Part shown: piece by piece, positions 1 to 11,388 of the stretch
How the letters are laid out: each line of letters opens with the position of its first letter
Position numbering within the stretch: position 1 is the stretch's first letter
NCBI GenBank assembly: GCA_004154925.1
Contig: QJNS01000725.1
Coordinates: 1 to 64,000, forward strand
DNA length: 64,000 bases
Reading direction: 5' to 3'
Origin: Monosporascus cannonballus
Taxonomy: Eukaryota; Ascomycota; Sordariomycetes; Xylariales
The notes under the pieces: generated by a model
What the model was told of the DNA's origin: nothing
The model's database searches: none
Seen by the model: the letters and a program-made list of their open reading frames with translations, nothing else
Position numbers and translations under genes: made by a program

Positions 1-58
1 CTAACCCTAACCCTAACCCTAACCCTAACCCTAACCCTAACCCTAACCCTAACCCTAA
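1..58 (+). repeat. Telomere repeat tract (CCCTAA)n
   Basis: About nine and a half uninterrupted copies of CTAACC/CCCTAA begin at base 1 and end abruptly in AT-rich DNA. This is the C-rich strand of a TTAGGG telomere, so base 1 is a chromosome end and the window reads inward. Assembled length need not equal the tract length in the cell. Confidence 0.98.
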
Positions 59-2325
59 TTACAAAAAAAATATGAAAATAATTCTTATAGTATGCACATA
101 ATGAATTAAAAAATATTACCTTACATTTTATGTTTTTCAAGAATTATTTCAATTTTTAATTAATAAATTTGTTTATATTTTATAATAACCGGTCAATTTC
201 TTTCTATAAGTATTAATTACAAATTATAATATTTTTTATGTAATTAATTACAATTTCGTTAAAACCGAAATTTTTTAAAATTTAATTTTAAAAAATATAA
301 TAATGTTAAAATAATCCGTAATAAAAATATATATAGATTTTTACGGTTATTTTATTTTAATACGTATTTTAAAATTTTGCCTCGTAATTATTAATTACTA
401 AATTAGCTGTTGTTTTAATTAAAATCGTTTTAATGAGTAAAGTTCAAAGAAATCCCGTGGAATATGTAAAATATTAGTTGGAAATTTTTTATTAATTATT
501 AATAAATTATATTTGAATAATTTAAAAACCTTTTAGTTGTTCTTTAATACATAATTGACCTATTATCGATTTTAATATGTTTTTTAATTTAAAAAATAAT
601 TATTTAAATTTTTATAACAAAATTTGATACCGTATATAAATCATTAACTTATATAATTGTTATTTTCGCTTTTAAAATTTCGTATTATTATTGTAAGGCC
701 ATAATGTTCTATTATTTTATGATTTCTTTATTAATTTTTTTTATTAATTTTAAAACTTGTTTTAATTATATGCAATATTCTTATTAAGTATTAATTATGA
801 ATCTGTTATTATATACCTTGTATAATTTAACAAATATAATATATTATTTTCTTAAACTTTATTAAACAAGATTGATTTTTGAATTCCTAAAAATATTAAT
901 TCCAAAATTCATTTCGTAACATCATTATAATTTGAAGGGAAGTTCTTATACATATAATATTTATAAAAATATATCGTATAATCCTAATTATAAGCCTATT
1001 TACTTTTAGTCTTTATTTTAAAGATATTTATTAAATACTCTGTGAAATTAATTTTTTCGATAATTCTTTTAAATAATAATAATAATAAGAAAATATTAAA
1101 ACGTATTATATATCATATTCGTCTTTGAAGTTAAAAAATTATGTCGGAGTTCATTAATTTAATAAATCACCAAAATAATTACTTAAAATCTCTAAAATTC
1201 TAAATACTAAACGTGTACGTTTTAAACTGAAATTCGCGCTGAAATTAGTCTTAAATTTTAAGTCCTTTATTAATAATTAAAAATGTTAATAATATAGTCG
1301 TTATTAATAATATTAAAATATATTTATAATTGTTAAAAATATATAGCTTATATCTTGTTAGTAATAATTGGTAAATAAATATATAAACGAATTAAACGAA
1401 AAAACCTTTTAATTATCACATGTAAGGGATATTAATTATTATTATATTTAGCTAATTACGTACGTTTTCACAACGCGTACCACTTTTATATAGCTTAGCA
1501 ACTGAGTATATATGTTCCGATCAAAAGGTGACCTTTCCGTATTTGGTGTGCTATAGCACACCTGGCGAGGTGAAAGTTTGCAATCACTGGCTAATACGAA
1601 CAAAAGGATGGCCATTTCTTGAAAGCGCCACAGAGCTGGTATAAGACCCTGACATCACCCACTAAACCATAAATCTAAAGAAGGTAAATTAACAGATTGA
1701 ATAACTTTTAAAAAGTGAAAAATAAAACGTAACAGTAACGAACCCTCTTTTAATAGACGTAAATACAGTTATAACTAAAAGAAGAAAAATACCAGAAATG
1801 GATAAAGTTGCTGTGTTTTAATAAGGGATTAAATACAGCTAAAAGTTGGTTGTTTAATCGATTTTATCATGTTTCAAATATGTTTTTAATTGTTAAAAAT
1901 TAATAACTAAAGCCTGTATACTACGAAAAGATATTACGGAAAAGAATATCGAAATAATTGAAATAAACAAAGCGAGCAGATATTATAACGTATTTTCTAA
2001 AATATTCCTTTAAAAACTTTTCACGAAATTCGAATTTATATTTCAAGTTTTACAATTTAACTTTATATAATTACATTACTAATCGCCGCCGGAAATATTT
2101 GTTTGTCAGTTTTATTTTTAATGCTAATTGATATTACAGGTAAAAAACAACTGTAAAAAGAATTATATATAAAAAACAAATATCTTGGATTTTATTATTG
2201 GACAACGCTTGAAATACATTAATATTTCTTGGGATTTCTTTATTTTAAAAGTAAGGTTTTAAAAAGTTAATGGTTTAACGAATATTTAATATTATTAGGG
2301 TTTTAAAGATTTAATAAAGCTATTT
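59..2325. other. Subtelomeric AT-rich DNA without genes
   Basis: Strongly AT-rich sequence with short homopolymer runs and dense stops in all frames. I see no coding region, RNA gene or tandem subtelomeric array, and no telomere-linked RecQ-type helicase gene such as some fungal subtelomeres carry. CpG is retained while CpA/TpG is scarce, as in RIP-treated DNA. The only compositional break is the GC-richer island at 1519-1670. Confidence 0.7.
1519..1670. other. GC-richer island with stacked hairpins
   Basis: A roughly 150-bp block of near-normal GC in AT-rich surroundings. It holds a perfect 18-bp palindrome, GGTGTGCTATAGCACACC (1545-1562), an odd palindrome AAAGGTGACCTTT (1524-1536) and a short stem CACCT-ggcg-AGGTG (1559-1572) sharing bases with the first. 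It matches no tRNA, 5S rRNA or LTR in this window. It may be the edge of an unrecognised mobile element or a structured RNA. Confidence 0.45.
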
Positions 2326-2330
2326 GACAC

Positions 2331-2718
2331 TGTCATGGCCCAACGCGCCACGGTCTCCAGAAACGGTCTGACATAACCCAACCATAAGTGCGTGATAAGG
2401 CAGGTCACCTAATAGATCACCAACTTATTGGTGGTAAGCCAATAAGCCGGATGACCAACTTACGGGTAATAAGCCAGGAAGCCGCATTACCAATTTGCTA
2501 GGAATAATCCAGCAAATAAAAAAAAGGATATATACGTTTATTATTTTTATAATTTAAATAACTTTAAATTACAATATAAAATCGTTACATAAAATACTTT
2601 TGGTATTACGAAACGTAATACGTTATTATATTTATTACTTAAACTTTTACGATAATTTTATTAATATAAACTTGTACGACTAAGGTTTAATAATTACTTA
2701 AAACTTAAATTCGTTATA
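2331..2718 (+). repeat. TE1 5' LTR
   Basis: 388 bp, starting TGTCATGGCC and ending TCGTTATA (TCGTCACA in the 3' copy). U3 contains tandem hairpin units of about 35 bp (2415-2449, 2450-2484, partial 2485-2517), each with arms like CTTACTGG/CCAGTAAG. Further on are a TATA-like stretch (atatatac) and a conserved inverted repeat GTATTACG-aaa-CGTAATAC (2603-2621). The LTR is 36 bp longer than its partner because of one extra tandem unit. Confidence 0.9.
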
Positions 2719-2911
2719 TGTTATAGGTTTTTATTAAATAATACTGTTAAATTTTAAACAATATTTAATACTGTTAAAATATCAATTAAAATTTGAAAAT
2801 CCCTTATTTAACAACTTTAGGATCGAATTCGGAAATTAAAAAAAGAAATCCGATAAATTAAGGTTACGTTATTTGCCCAAACCTTTTTCGCCCGTATAAA
2901 ATTAAGGAAAA

Positions 2912-3900
2912 TGGAGCCCTACGATAAGAAAAATAAGTCTTAAACTTTTTTAATTTAGGCGTAAATTTACTTTCGTTTTTTAAATCTTAACGATCCGGCG
3001 GATAAAGTCTTAATAATAAAAGCATGCTTAATAAAAGATACGGCTAATTAATTTAAACTTATTATAAAAAATTTCCTAGAAATGAAAAAATCGGATAAAG
3101 AAAATTTTATTAATAAAGCTTTTATATTTTATACCAATTTCGCAAATAAAATACGTAATAATTTCGGTAATCCAGATAAAAAACGATTTACGGCTCAATA
3201 ACTTTTATAACTCCGACAAAAACGATTTACGTCCAAGTACGTCGTAATTTTTAAGAATTTTGCGGCTAAGGCCGGACAAAGAAACGATACAGCCGATATC
3301 TTTATCGATATATTTTACAAAGGATTTAAAAAATAATATAAAAAATAAGATTATTCGGATTAAATAATTAGTTACCTTAAACCGATATATTATAAAGGCA
3401 ATTAAGACTAATAATTGACAATTTGAAAAACGACAGAAAAAAAAAGGATAATACGCCTTATAATTAGGGTACAATAAGGCTAATTAAGAGAAAAAACGAA
3501 CCCTACCCCTTATTTCTTATAGAACGGCACCAGGATTTATAAAATTCGGCGTTAATTACAAATAAAATTAAAATCAGATTAAATACTTTAATTACGGCAA
3601 AATAAAATATAAGGCCTATAAATATAAAAAACTTAAAAGGTTACGACAAAATAACTAAATACTTATATTAGAAAAATAATCTGAGAATAATTAAGGAAAC
3701 GATAGTAAAACTATTAAAATAATCCAAGCCAAATACGTATTAGGCCCATAACAAAAGGTTTAATAAAAACCATTACAATAAGAATTTCGACACGGAATAC
3801 GAAAAACCAGAAAACTAGTTTAACAAATATTACGAATATAACAGGAAATATTGCAAAAATAATTACGCGGATATTAGAATTAAACGGAAAGAATCTGCCT
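2912..3900 (+). pseudogene. TE1 gag remnant
   Basis: From ATG 2912 one frame reads as a Ty3/gypsy capsid protein once TAA/TAG are read as former Gln/Trp codons. It contains a start like MEPYDKKNKS, a segment resembling DPADKVLIIKACLIKDTAN and, further on, SKYVVIFKNFAAKAG, matching the usual capsid order. About 300 codons on, near 3828-3866 and in another frame, a Tyr-rich stretch (YYEYNRKYCKNNY) sits where the CCHC knuckle is expected, with Cys now Tyr. At least one frameshift separates the two parts. The stop codons follow the RIP pattern. Confidence 0.85.
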
Positions 3901-3949
3901 TAAAACATTTAATCGATAATACGGAATATATGCCATATATTATCGACAA

Positions 3950-6900
3950 CGAGAATATCCCGATTACGAATAATAAAAATAATATATTTATGTACGAATT
4001 ACCTATATATATTATGAAAATTTTAATTTTTTAATTCGTACCGAAAATAATAAGGACGATAAGTAATAATATCGATACCTTCGTACCATAACCCTAGGAA
4101 ATATTTAATAGCTGGCCGAAAAAAAAGTTGGCCCGAAAAAAAATAATACCTGCAAAAACAGCCCTTTTTTATTATAAATAATACAATTACCAAACGGAAA
4201 AGAAATTAATTTAGCATACGGTAAAAAAAACATTACCAGAATATTATTCCGGATTTTTATTTTTAATTAGCATTTATTATAAATTTTTACGAAAAAAGAG
4301 TTATTAAGGAAAAAATACGTTAATTTATAAAAAATATTTTAAACGATAATTAAGATAATGCATAACAGGATAAAATCGTAAATATAAAAAATAATTTATT
4401 CGATAAGAAAAGAAACGGTAACAAAATTAAAAATAATTAATATAACTTAAAGGAAGAATACGCCGGCAATAACGATAAATATAATAACTTAATACGCTAA
4501 ACAAAAAAATACAAAAAAGTTCGATAAATTCGAATAAAAGTTAAAAGAAAATTATCCATAAAAAAACCGCAGGATAACGAAACCTAAAGAAATTAAAAGG
4601 AATGTTCGAAAAAAATTTTAAACGTAATAATAAAAAATATTCAGAACATTATTATTTTAGAAATATATTCTTAAATATATTAATATACCGTAATAATAAA
4701 TTAGGGAACTTTGGGTAGGAATTATATTATACCAAATAAAATTAATAAGCTTAAACCGTTATACAAATATAAGTTAAAATCTTATATCGTAACGAATGCC
4801 GAAAATCAGGAATTCGTTTCCGACAACGGAAAAGTTATACGCAAAATTAATCACCTCGAAATTTTCGTCCAAAAGTAATACCAGACGGTTAATTTCGATA
4901 TTATTTTATTCGGAAATCGCAATATAATCTTAAAATTATTATGGATACGTTAAAACAAAATCTTAATTAAAAAAGGACTGGCTAGGTAAGGTTTATCTTA
5001 TACCTTATTAATAAGAAAAACAAGGAATTAAAATCTTAATATTCGATCAATAATAACGACAAATACAGGCAAAAGGATATGACAAAAACTATATTACCTC
5101 AAAGGACAAAACATAAAAAAAATGGATATTAAAAAAATACGATGTATTATTATTATTATTAAAAGGAAATTAAAATAACTAAATAACCATTTAAGAAAAT
5201 AAAAATAACAGCTTTAAAAGTTATAAACTTTATCAAATAAATTATAACAATATCATAAATATAAATAGTTTTTCAGAAAGAAACTTAATACGAAATTACC
5301 AAATCATAACGCATAAAATCATAAAATAATCCTTAAAGAAAGTTTTTCGACGACATTCTAGCTTATTTACAACCTTAACGGAAATAAATTACGCATTTTC
5401 AGGAAATACCTGGAAAATCGGTTACAGAAAAATAAATTTAACTTTCGATATTACTAACAGAATACCTTATATTTTTCGTATTAAAGAAAAACAGAAAGTC
5501 GCGATTTGCAATTAATTATCGATAATTAAACAATATTATTATCAAAAATCGAATAATATTACTTTTGATTACGGAAATAAAAAACTAACTTTACGGAACC
5601 AAATAATTTACAGCATTTGATTTTAAAAATGGATATAATCATATTAAAATTAAAAGAAAATACGAATAAAAAATTTCCTTTAAAATTAAATACGGATTAT
5701 TTAAATATTTAGTTATATTAATAAGATTTACGAACGTACCAGTAATTGTCAAACAGATAATAAACTATGTGCTACGAAAATACCTCGATATTTTTGTCGT
5801 ATGTTATCTTGACAACATTCTTATTTTCTTAAAGATAAAAAAACATACGTAAAATACGTTCATAAAGTTTTTCAAATTTTATGGTACGCAAAGTTATTTA
5901 TTAATGCAAAAAAAGTTAATTTTACAAGCAGAAAATAAAATATATAGAACATATTATTATTTTAAGATATATTAAAATATCTTCCTAAAAAGTCGCTATA
6001 ATTACAAAATGGAGAAAGTTAATAATAATTAAGGAGATATAAGCATTTCTTAGATTCGTTAATTACTATAAGAAATTTATTTGAAATTTTAATAAAATAA
6101 TAATACCTTTAATAAATCTTACGAAAAAAGAAAAAAGTTTTAAATAGACGCCAGATACGGAAAAGGCATTTTAAAATATTAAGGATGCAATTACTAACGA
6201 ATTAATATTAATTATATACGATTTAATCTGTTTTATAAAGTTAAAAACCGATATTTCGCATTACGCGTTAAGCGTAATAATTAAATAACGAGATAATAAA
6301 GGCAAATTGCATCTTATTATATTTTTTTCGTGTAAGATAAAAGGAACTAAGCTTAATTACGGCATTCCAGATCACGAATTTATAACTATTATTATAGTAT
6401 TTGGGAAATTTAAGTATTTCTTAAAAGGATATTTGCACCAGGTCAAAATTTATACAAATTATCAAAATCTTACTCGATATACCACAACTAGGGAATTTAT
6501 AAGACGATAATTAAAATACGCGAAAAAATGGATAAATTTCGATTTTGTTATTATTTATAGGAAAAGCTCAGAAAATAACAAAGCAAATACTTCAAACAAA
6601 CGATTAAACTTTAAGAAGAAATTAATTAAAATTAGCCATATAGTTTTCGATATTATTATAAAAAGATATTTACGCGTATAACAGATTATGATAATTCGGG
6701 TAATATTTTTCAATATATATTAAAGGATCTAGTAATATAATAACCGTTTCCTAAAAAGTAAAAAAATAAACCAAATATAAATTTAAAAAGAATATCAAAA
6801 GGATTTGGTACGAAAAATATACGAATATTAATTATACGGATATCCAGAAATCTACAAAATCTGAAAACGGCTTTAACGTATATATTTTTGGCTTAAAATA

Positions 6901-8118
6901 AAATTAACAGTATAAAAGATTATGTAATAATATGATATTTGCGCCAAACTAAAGGTTCGGCGATATCAGCTATACGAAGAATTACAGTTATTATTAATCG
7001 CAAAACGACCATAATATTTAGTTATATTCGACTTTATTATTAAACCTTTTATATTAAAAGACTTTATTGCGGGAATATATTACGATAGCATTTTCGTAAT
7101 CGCCGGTCGATTTACAAAGTTTCTTATTTTTTGCCATATTACGAGGATATAAATGCCGAACAAATAACATACAGTTTTTTCAAATATATTTTCAGCATAT
7201 ACGGATTATTTATGGAAATTATTTTAAATGGAAAATTAATATTCGGATTTAACTTTTGGCAAAGCCTAATAGCATAAATCGGTTTAAATCATAAATTATT
7301 TAACGTATTTAAATCGGACAAGGATAAATATATAAAACGGATAAATTAAATTTTCGAAATTCATATACGATATTATATTAATTACGAATAAAATATTTGG
7401 GTTAAAAAATTAATAATCGTATAGTGAATTCATAATACCCGTTATTACAGAAGTATTAAAATAATTTTTATAAATATAAATTTAGGTTATATCCCAAAAG
7501 TTTACAAAAAAATATGTAAGGACGGTTTATTTAATATTAAAGCAATATTTATATCAAAACAATTACGATAATTATATTAAGAAATAATAACAGAATTGGA
7601 ATTCGTACAGAATTATATTAACAAATATTATAATCAGAAAATATTAAAAAAAATTAAATTCCGAAAAAGGGGAAATTGTTTTTTTCGTTGTTAAAAATGT
7701 TTAAACAAAACGACTTAACAAACAATTTAATTTCAAATATATCGGTCCATATAAAACTATTAAGAAAATCTTAGAAAACAATTATTAATTAAAAGTTTTA
7801 CCAAAAGTTAAACTTTATTTAATTTTTAATATTTTTTATTCGAATTTATAACAAATATAATTAAGGTATATACGATATAAAACGACGCAAACGTAAAAGA
7901 TAAATAAATATACGAAATAAAAAAAATGTTCCATATACGGAAATAAAATAAATTGACTTAATACATAATTAAATAAAAAAAATATCCAAATTTGGAAAAT
8001 ATTTGGAAACCTGTTAAAAACCTTATTACTGCCTAACGCTTATTAAAAGGTTTTACTAACAATAACGGAACCGCCCGAAATAATGGTATTCCAGTCCATA
8101 AGATCTAAAAGAAAAACC
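3950..8118 (+). pseudogene. TE1 pol remnant: PR-RT-RNaseH-IN-chromodomain
   Basis: Domains in order: a protease-like core near 4690 (the Asp codon is now AAT); reverse transcriptase with YLDN in place of YLDD at 5805-5816 inside a VLRKYLDIFVVCYLDN context; RNase H around 6180-6300 (LKTDISHYAL-like); integrase with the first catalytic Asp of DFI at 7030 and IYGLFMEIILN near 7195-7230, where the second Asp has become Asn; a GPY/F-type segment near 7745; and a chromodomain at 7953-8060 (YIIK, YPNLENIWKPVKNL). Frames shift between domains and stops are frequent. The chromodomain places TE1 among the chromoviruses. Confidence 0.9.
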
Positions 8119-8600
8119 CCTGATTTATCGTATTTTAATTAATAACGTTTATTTTACTGAAAGCTTATACCTTAATTACAGATTGTAATTTTAATTGCGT
8201 AAAGTTATTAAAATCGTCCAAAGATTAAACGGTGTAATTAATAAATTTTGTACCTTAAGACTGATAGTATTAACGTTAACGACGTATACGAAAAAAACGC
8301 GTAAAAGTTTTGGACAAAGATTTTTCGGCCGCCAGTTTTTCCTTTTTTAATTTTTTTAATGCCGCGATATAACGATTAATTATGGAAATAAGGATTTTAG
8401 TCCCGTTATACGAATAACCCCGACAAATATATTTCTTATAACGAAAAAACCCGTTTCTTTTTTAGTAATATAACTGCCGGGAAAACCAAAAAAATAAGGT
8501 ATTATGTCGAAACTTTCGAATTTAATTAAATTAACCAGGGTAAGTCGTTATTCGGATTTGCGAAAACCACGCTTGAATATACCGGAAAACATATTAAAGG
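8110..8600 (-). pseudogene. TE1 antisense accessory gene (zinc cluster + coiled coil), degraded
   Basis: Read on the minus strand, inward from the 3' LTR, one frame gives a second-half cluster Tyr-x2-Tyr-x6-Tyr at the spacing of C4-x2-C5-x6-C6 of a Zn2Cys6 cluster. It is preceded eight residues earlier by another Tyr, followed by a Lys/Ala-rich helix (AALKKLKKEKLAAEKSL) and an RFFRIRRQRQYYQS segment, and ends with SLDDFNNF-like sequence. The first two cysteine positions are not preserved (Leu and Trp). Homologues at the same place lie in TE2, TE4, TE5, TE6 and TE7. The gene overlaps the end of the sense chromodomain frame. Its function is not known to me; DNA binding is inferred from the spacing only. 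Confidence 0.65.
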
Positions 8601-8664
8601 AATATAAAGAGCTTACCAAAAAAAAGGAAATTTTAAGGGAAAGATTTATGAAAAAGGGAGATCG

Positions 8665-9016
8665 TATTATAACTTAACGCGTTACGGTTTTCAAAAATAG
8701 TTTAACATAACCTAATCATAAGTGCGTGGTGGGGCAGGTTACGTAATGGATTACCAACTTACTAATGGTAAGCCAGTAAGCCGGATTACCAATTTGCTAG
8801 TGGTAATTTAGCAAATAAAAAAAGAATAAATACGGTTATTATTTCCAAAATTTAGATAACTTTAACTTGCAATACAATATCGTTACCCAAGGCATTTTTG
8901 GTATTACGAGATGTGATATGTTATTATATTTATTGCTCAGATTTACACGATACTCCTGCCAACATAAACCCGTACGACTAAGGTTTAATAATTGGTTAAA
9001 CCCCAAGCTCGTCACA
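8665..9016 (+). repeat. TE1 3' LTR and preceding polypurine tract
   Basis: 352 bp, TATTATAAC... to ...CTCGTCACA, directly after the purine tract at 8651-8664. It has one fewer 35-bp hairpin unit than the 5' LTR. The U3 hexamer CACGTG of other copies is TACGTA here (8740-8745), a double RIP product. It is followed at once by the target duplication GACAC (9017-9021). Confidence 0.9.
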
Positions 9017-9021
9017 GACAC

Positions 9022-10519
9022 CATGACGTTAGTAGAGGTTGATTCGGTATTTATTCTTTGTATTGCGTAGATTTTATAATCTTTAAAACTTTGAGGAAAT
9101 ACAGGCTATTGCAAATAATAATTTCAGCTTTCACATTTTGAAACATTTCGGATTTTGTAAATTTATATATAAATACCTATATTAAAACAATAATCGCTTT
9201 GAAAATTTCATCCTAAATTGTTGTTTATAATAAGAGAACGATAGAAACTTGCTTTCCTGCATATAATTCTTTTTTTAATATAAACCCTTATTAGTCTTTA
9301 AGCTGCGTATGTTATATGATTATTTATTAATTATTTACATTACCAGATATATTAATATTAAACCAGCGATTAATTTTAATCATACTTGAAAAAATAGTAT
9401 TAGAAATAATTAAATCGGTATTACGGCTCCTAAATATCTATATTTAATTAATTTTAATCCAACGTAATTTTTTTCTTTATTGTAAATAACAAAAGCGATA
9501 ATAATTAATTACATTAAATATCGAATGCGAAATGTTTTAATGCTATTAAAAAAAGCTTAAAAATATATTTTGAATATTAACCAAATACAATATCTTAAAT
9601 TATTGATAAAATAGATTTTTAAATATTATTGCAATTTGAAGTGATAATAAATGAAATGAATATAATTTTATATCTAAAATTATTCTTTTTATTGAGAATA
9701 TAAAAAGTATTTCTTCCAATATATTATTAATTACTAGCTTAAAAACGTTTTCATTTGAAAAGACTTTATAAAAATGATATACTTGTTTTTAAAAATACTA
9801 ATAACGGGTTTTAATTAAAATAATTTCATTTGTTGAGAATAGCAATGTAAATAGAATCGTTGGAATTGTTTTACATTTTTAACATGTTTATATTTATTCA
9901 AAATATATGTATTTAAAAAGGTATAAAATTAAATGAAATAACGATATTGTGAATTTTAATACATAGTTTCTTAACACAAAAAGAAGTTTATTTTTATTTA
10001 TATATAATATATTTTTAATAACGATTATATAATATTAATAATATAGTTTTAACAATTTTTAAAATATATATTATATAACCTCTTTTTTATATATTTATAT
10101 TTTGGTAGATAACTTTCGTATAACTATAAATTTTTAATTCGAATAGCACAATATTCCTTTTCTGTATTTTTTACTAGTTTTTGAATGAATTTGTTCTTTT
10201 GTTTTAATTAATAATTCTTTACAAATATAAATACTTTTTGTAATCAGAAATTTTAACAAAGATACAAGTTAGGATATATAAAATTGTTTTTATTACTTTC
10301 GGTGCCAACTGATAACCGGAAATGTTATTGTTATATAAATGGTATATTTTAGTTAAAATTGAATTTAAACTCAGTTGAAATATTTTACGATTTTATTGAT
10401 AAATAAAAGTAAAAGTATATAAAACACGAAATCTTTAAAGGCGTTCTTTTTAGAATTGCTTCTGCACATAGATTTAAGTATATATCATAATTATGTATTT
10501 ATTAAATTAAAATTATTTT
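9022..10519. other. AT-rich spacer, nothing recognised
   Basis: AT-rich DNA with no readable frame, LTR or RNA gene. The first 50 bases are slightly GC-richer and continue the pre-insertion target of TE1. The two 60-70 codon open frames at 8839-9070 lie mostly in the TE1 LTR and are shadows. Confidence 0.6.
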
Positions 10520-10523
10520 TAAC

Positions 10524-10629
10524 GTCACAGATAAGCTCACCGGATAAACAAGCTTACCGGATAGTTGTCAACACGTTATAATAACCAATCTAAATAACTT
10601 AACCACAACATATCCGATTGATTTAAATT
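10524..10629 (+). repeat. N1 left terminal inverted repeat
   Basis: Begins GTCACAGATAAGCT and ends GATTTAAATT. Pairs with 11279-11384 on the other strand. Confidence 0.9.
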
Positions 10630-11278
10630 CATAGTATTCCTTTCACTAGAGGTATTTATAACTTTTTAACAAAGGGCACGCATTATATCAAAGCTTATCG
10701 CGGACGCCATATTACTATTCTTTTCTCCCAACCCCTCTGCGACGGACCATTCCTTAATGCGTCTCAGCTAATATTGCCCCCATTTCGCAAGAACTAAAGC
10801 CGTCCGATAAAAAAATAATTCCCAACCGAATTCCCAACCTATATACGCAAACCTTTTTGTCCGACTTTAATACGTGGAAAATATTCGCAAAATACGTCGT
10901 ATTAAAAGGCTATAAGGGTTTATTACAGGGCGCGTAACAAGGCTGTGAGATAAGGCTGTAAGGCTTGTTATAGGGCGCGTCACGGGACGCGTTACGGTAT
11001 TATAGGACTTATCGAAATAATAATTCGATCTTACGCGTTTAAAATTATTAAAATAAACGTTTTCGATAAAAAAAAATTCTTAATATATACGATAAACAAG
11101 GTTTTTTTGGTCGACAAAAGTAATGGTGATAAAAAGAATGCTGTCGATAACTATTGGAAGTAACTGTCGTAAGAAGCCTGAGAGGAAATATAGCGATAAG
11201 GCGTCCGTAACAAGCCTTGATATAATACGTACACTTATTAAAAATCTGTAAATACGTTTAGCGAAAGGAAATACGGTT

Positions 11279-11384
11279 AATTTAAATTGATTGGATATAT
11301 TTTGGTTAAGTTATTGGGATTGGTTATTACGACGTATTAAAAACCATTCGGTGAGCTTGTCCATCCGGTAAGCTTATCTGTGAC
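11279..11384 (-). repeat. N1 right terminal inverted repeat
   Basis: Minus-strand reading begins GTCACAGATAAGCTTACCGG and ends CAATTTAAATT, matching the left arm over its full 106 bp. Confidence 0.9.
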
Positions 11385-11388
11385 TTTA

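Larger units (their letters stand above)
2331..9016 (+). mobile_element. TE1: complete RIP-degraded Ty3/gypsy chromovirus
   Basis: A 6,686-bp LTR retrotransposon bounded by exact 5-bp duplications GACAC (2326-2330 and 9017-9021). Two LTRs (2331-2718, 8665-9016) enclose gag, protease, reverse transcriptase, integrase and chromodomain remnants on the plus strand, plus a minus-strand accessory gene before the 3' LTR. A purine tract AAAAAGGGAGATCG ends directly at the 3' LTR. Coding frames are closed by many TAA/TAG codons at former Gln/Trp positions, so it is dead. It is the retroelement nearest the telomere and is not nested. Confidence 0.95.
10522..11386. mobile_element. N1: non-autonomous pogo-like TIR element
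   Basis: An 865-bp element with 106-bp terminal inverted repeats (10524-10629 and 11279-11384) of equal length and roughly 80% identity, most differences being transitions. It is flanked by TA (10520-10521, 11387-11388), the Tc1/mariner/pogo target. Each arm carries a direct repeat AAGCTYACCGGAT 16 bp apart. The middle is GC-richer, contains repeats such as AAGGCTGT and GGGCGCGT, and encodes no recognisable transposase. The left arm aligns without gaps to the left end of the transposase-bearing PG remnant (39937 onward), so it probably moved with that transposase. TTAA (10519-10522 and 11386-11389) also flanks it, so a piggyBac-type origin is a weaker alternative. Confidence 0.85.

Noticed and set aside
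1..2325. Telomere-linked RecQ helicase gene or subtelomeric tandem array
   Set aside because: No helicase motif or tandem unit could be read in any frame.
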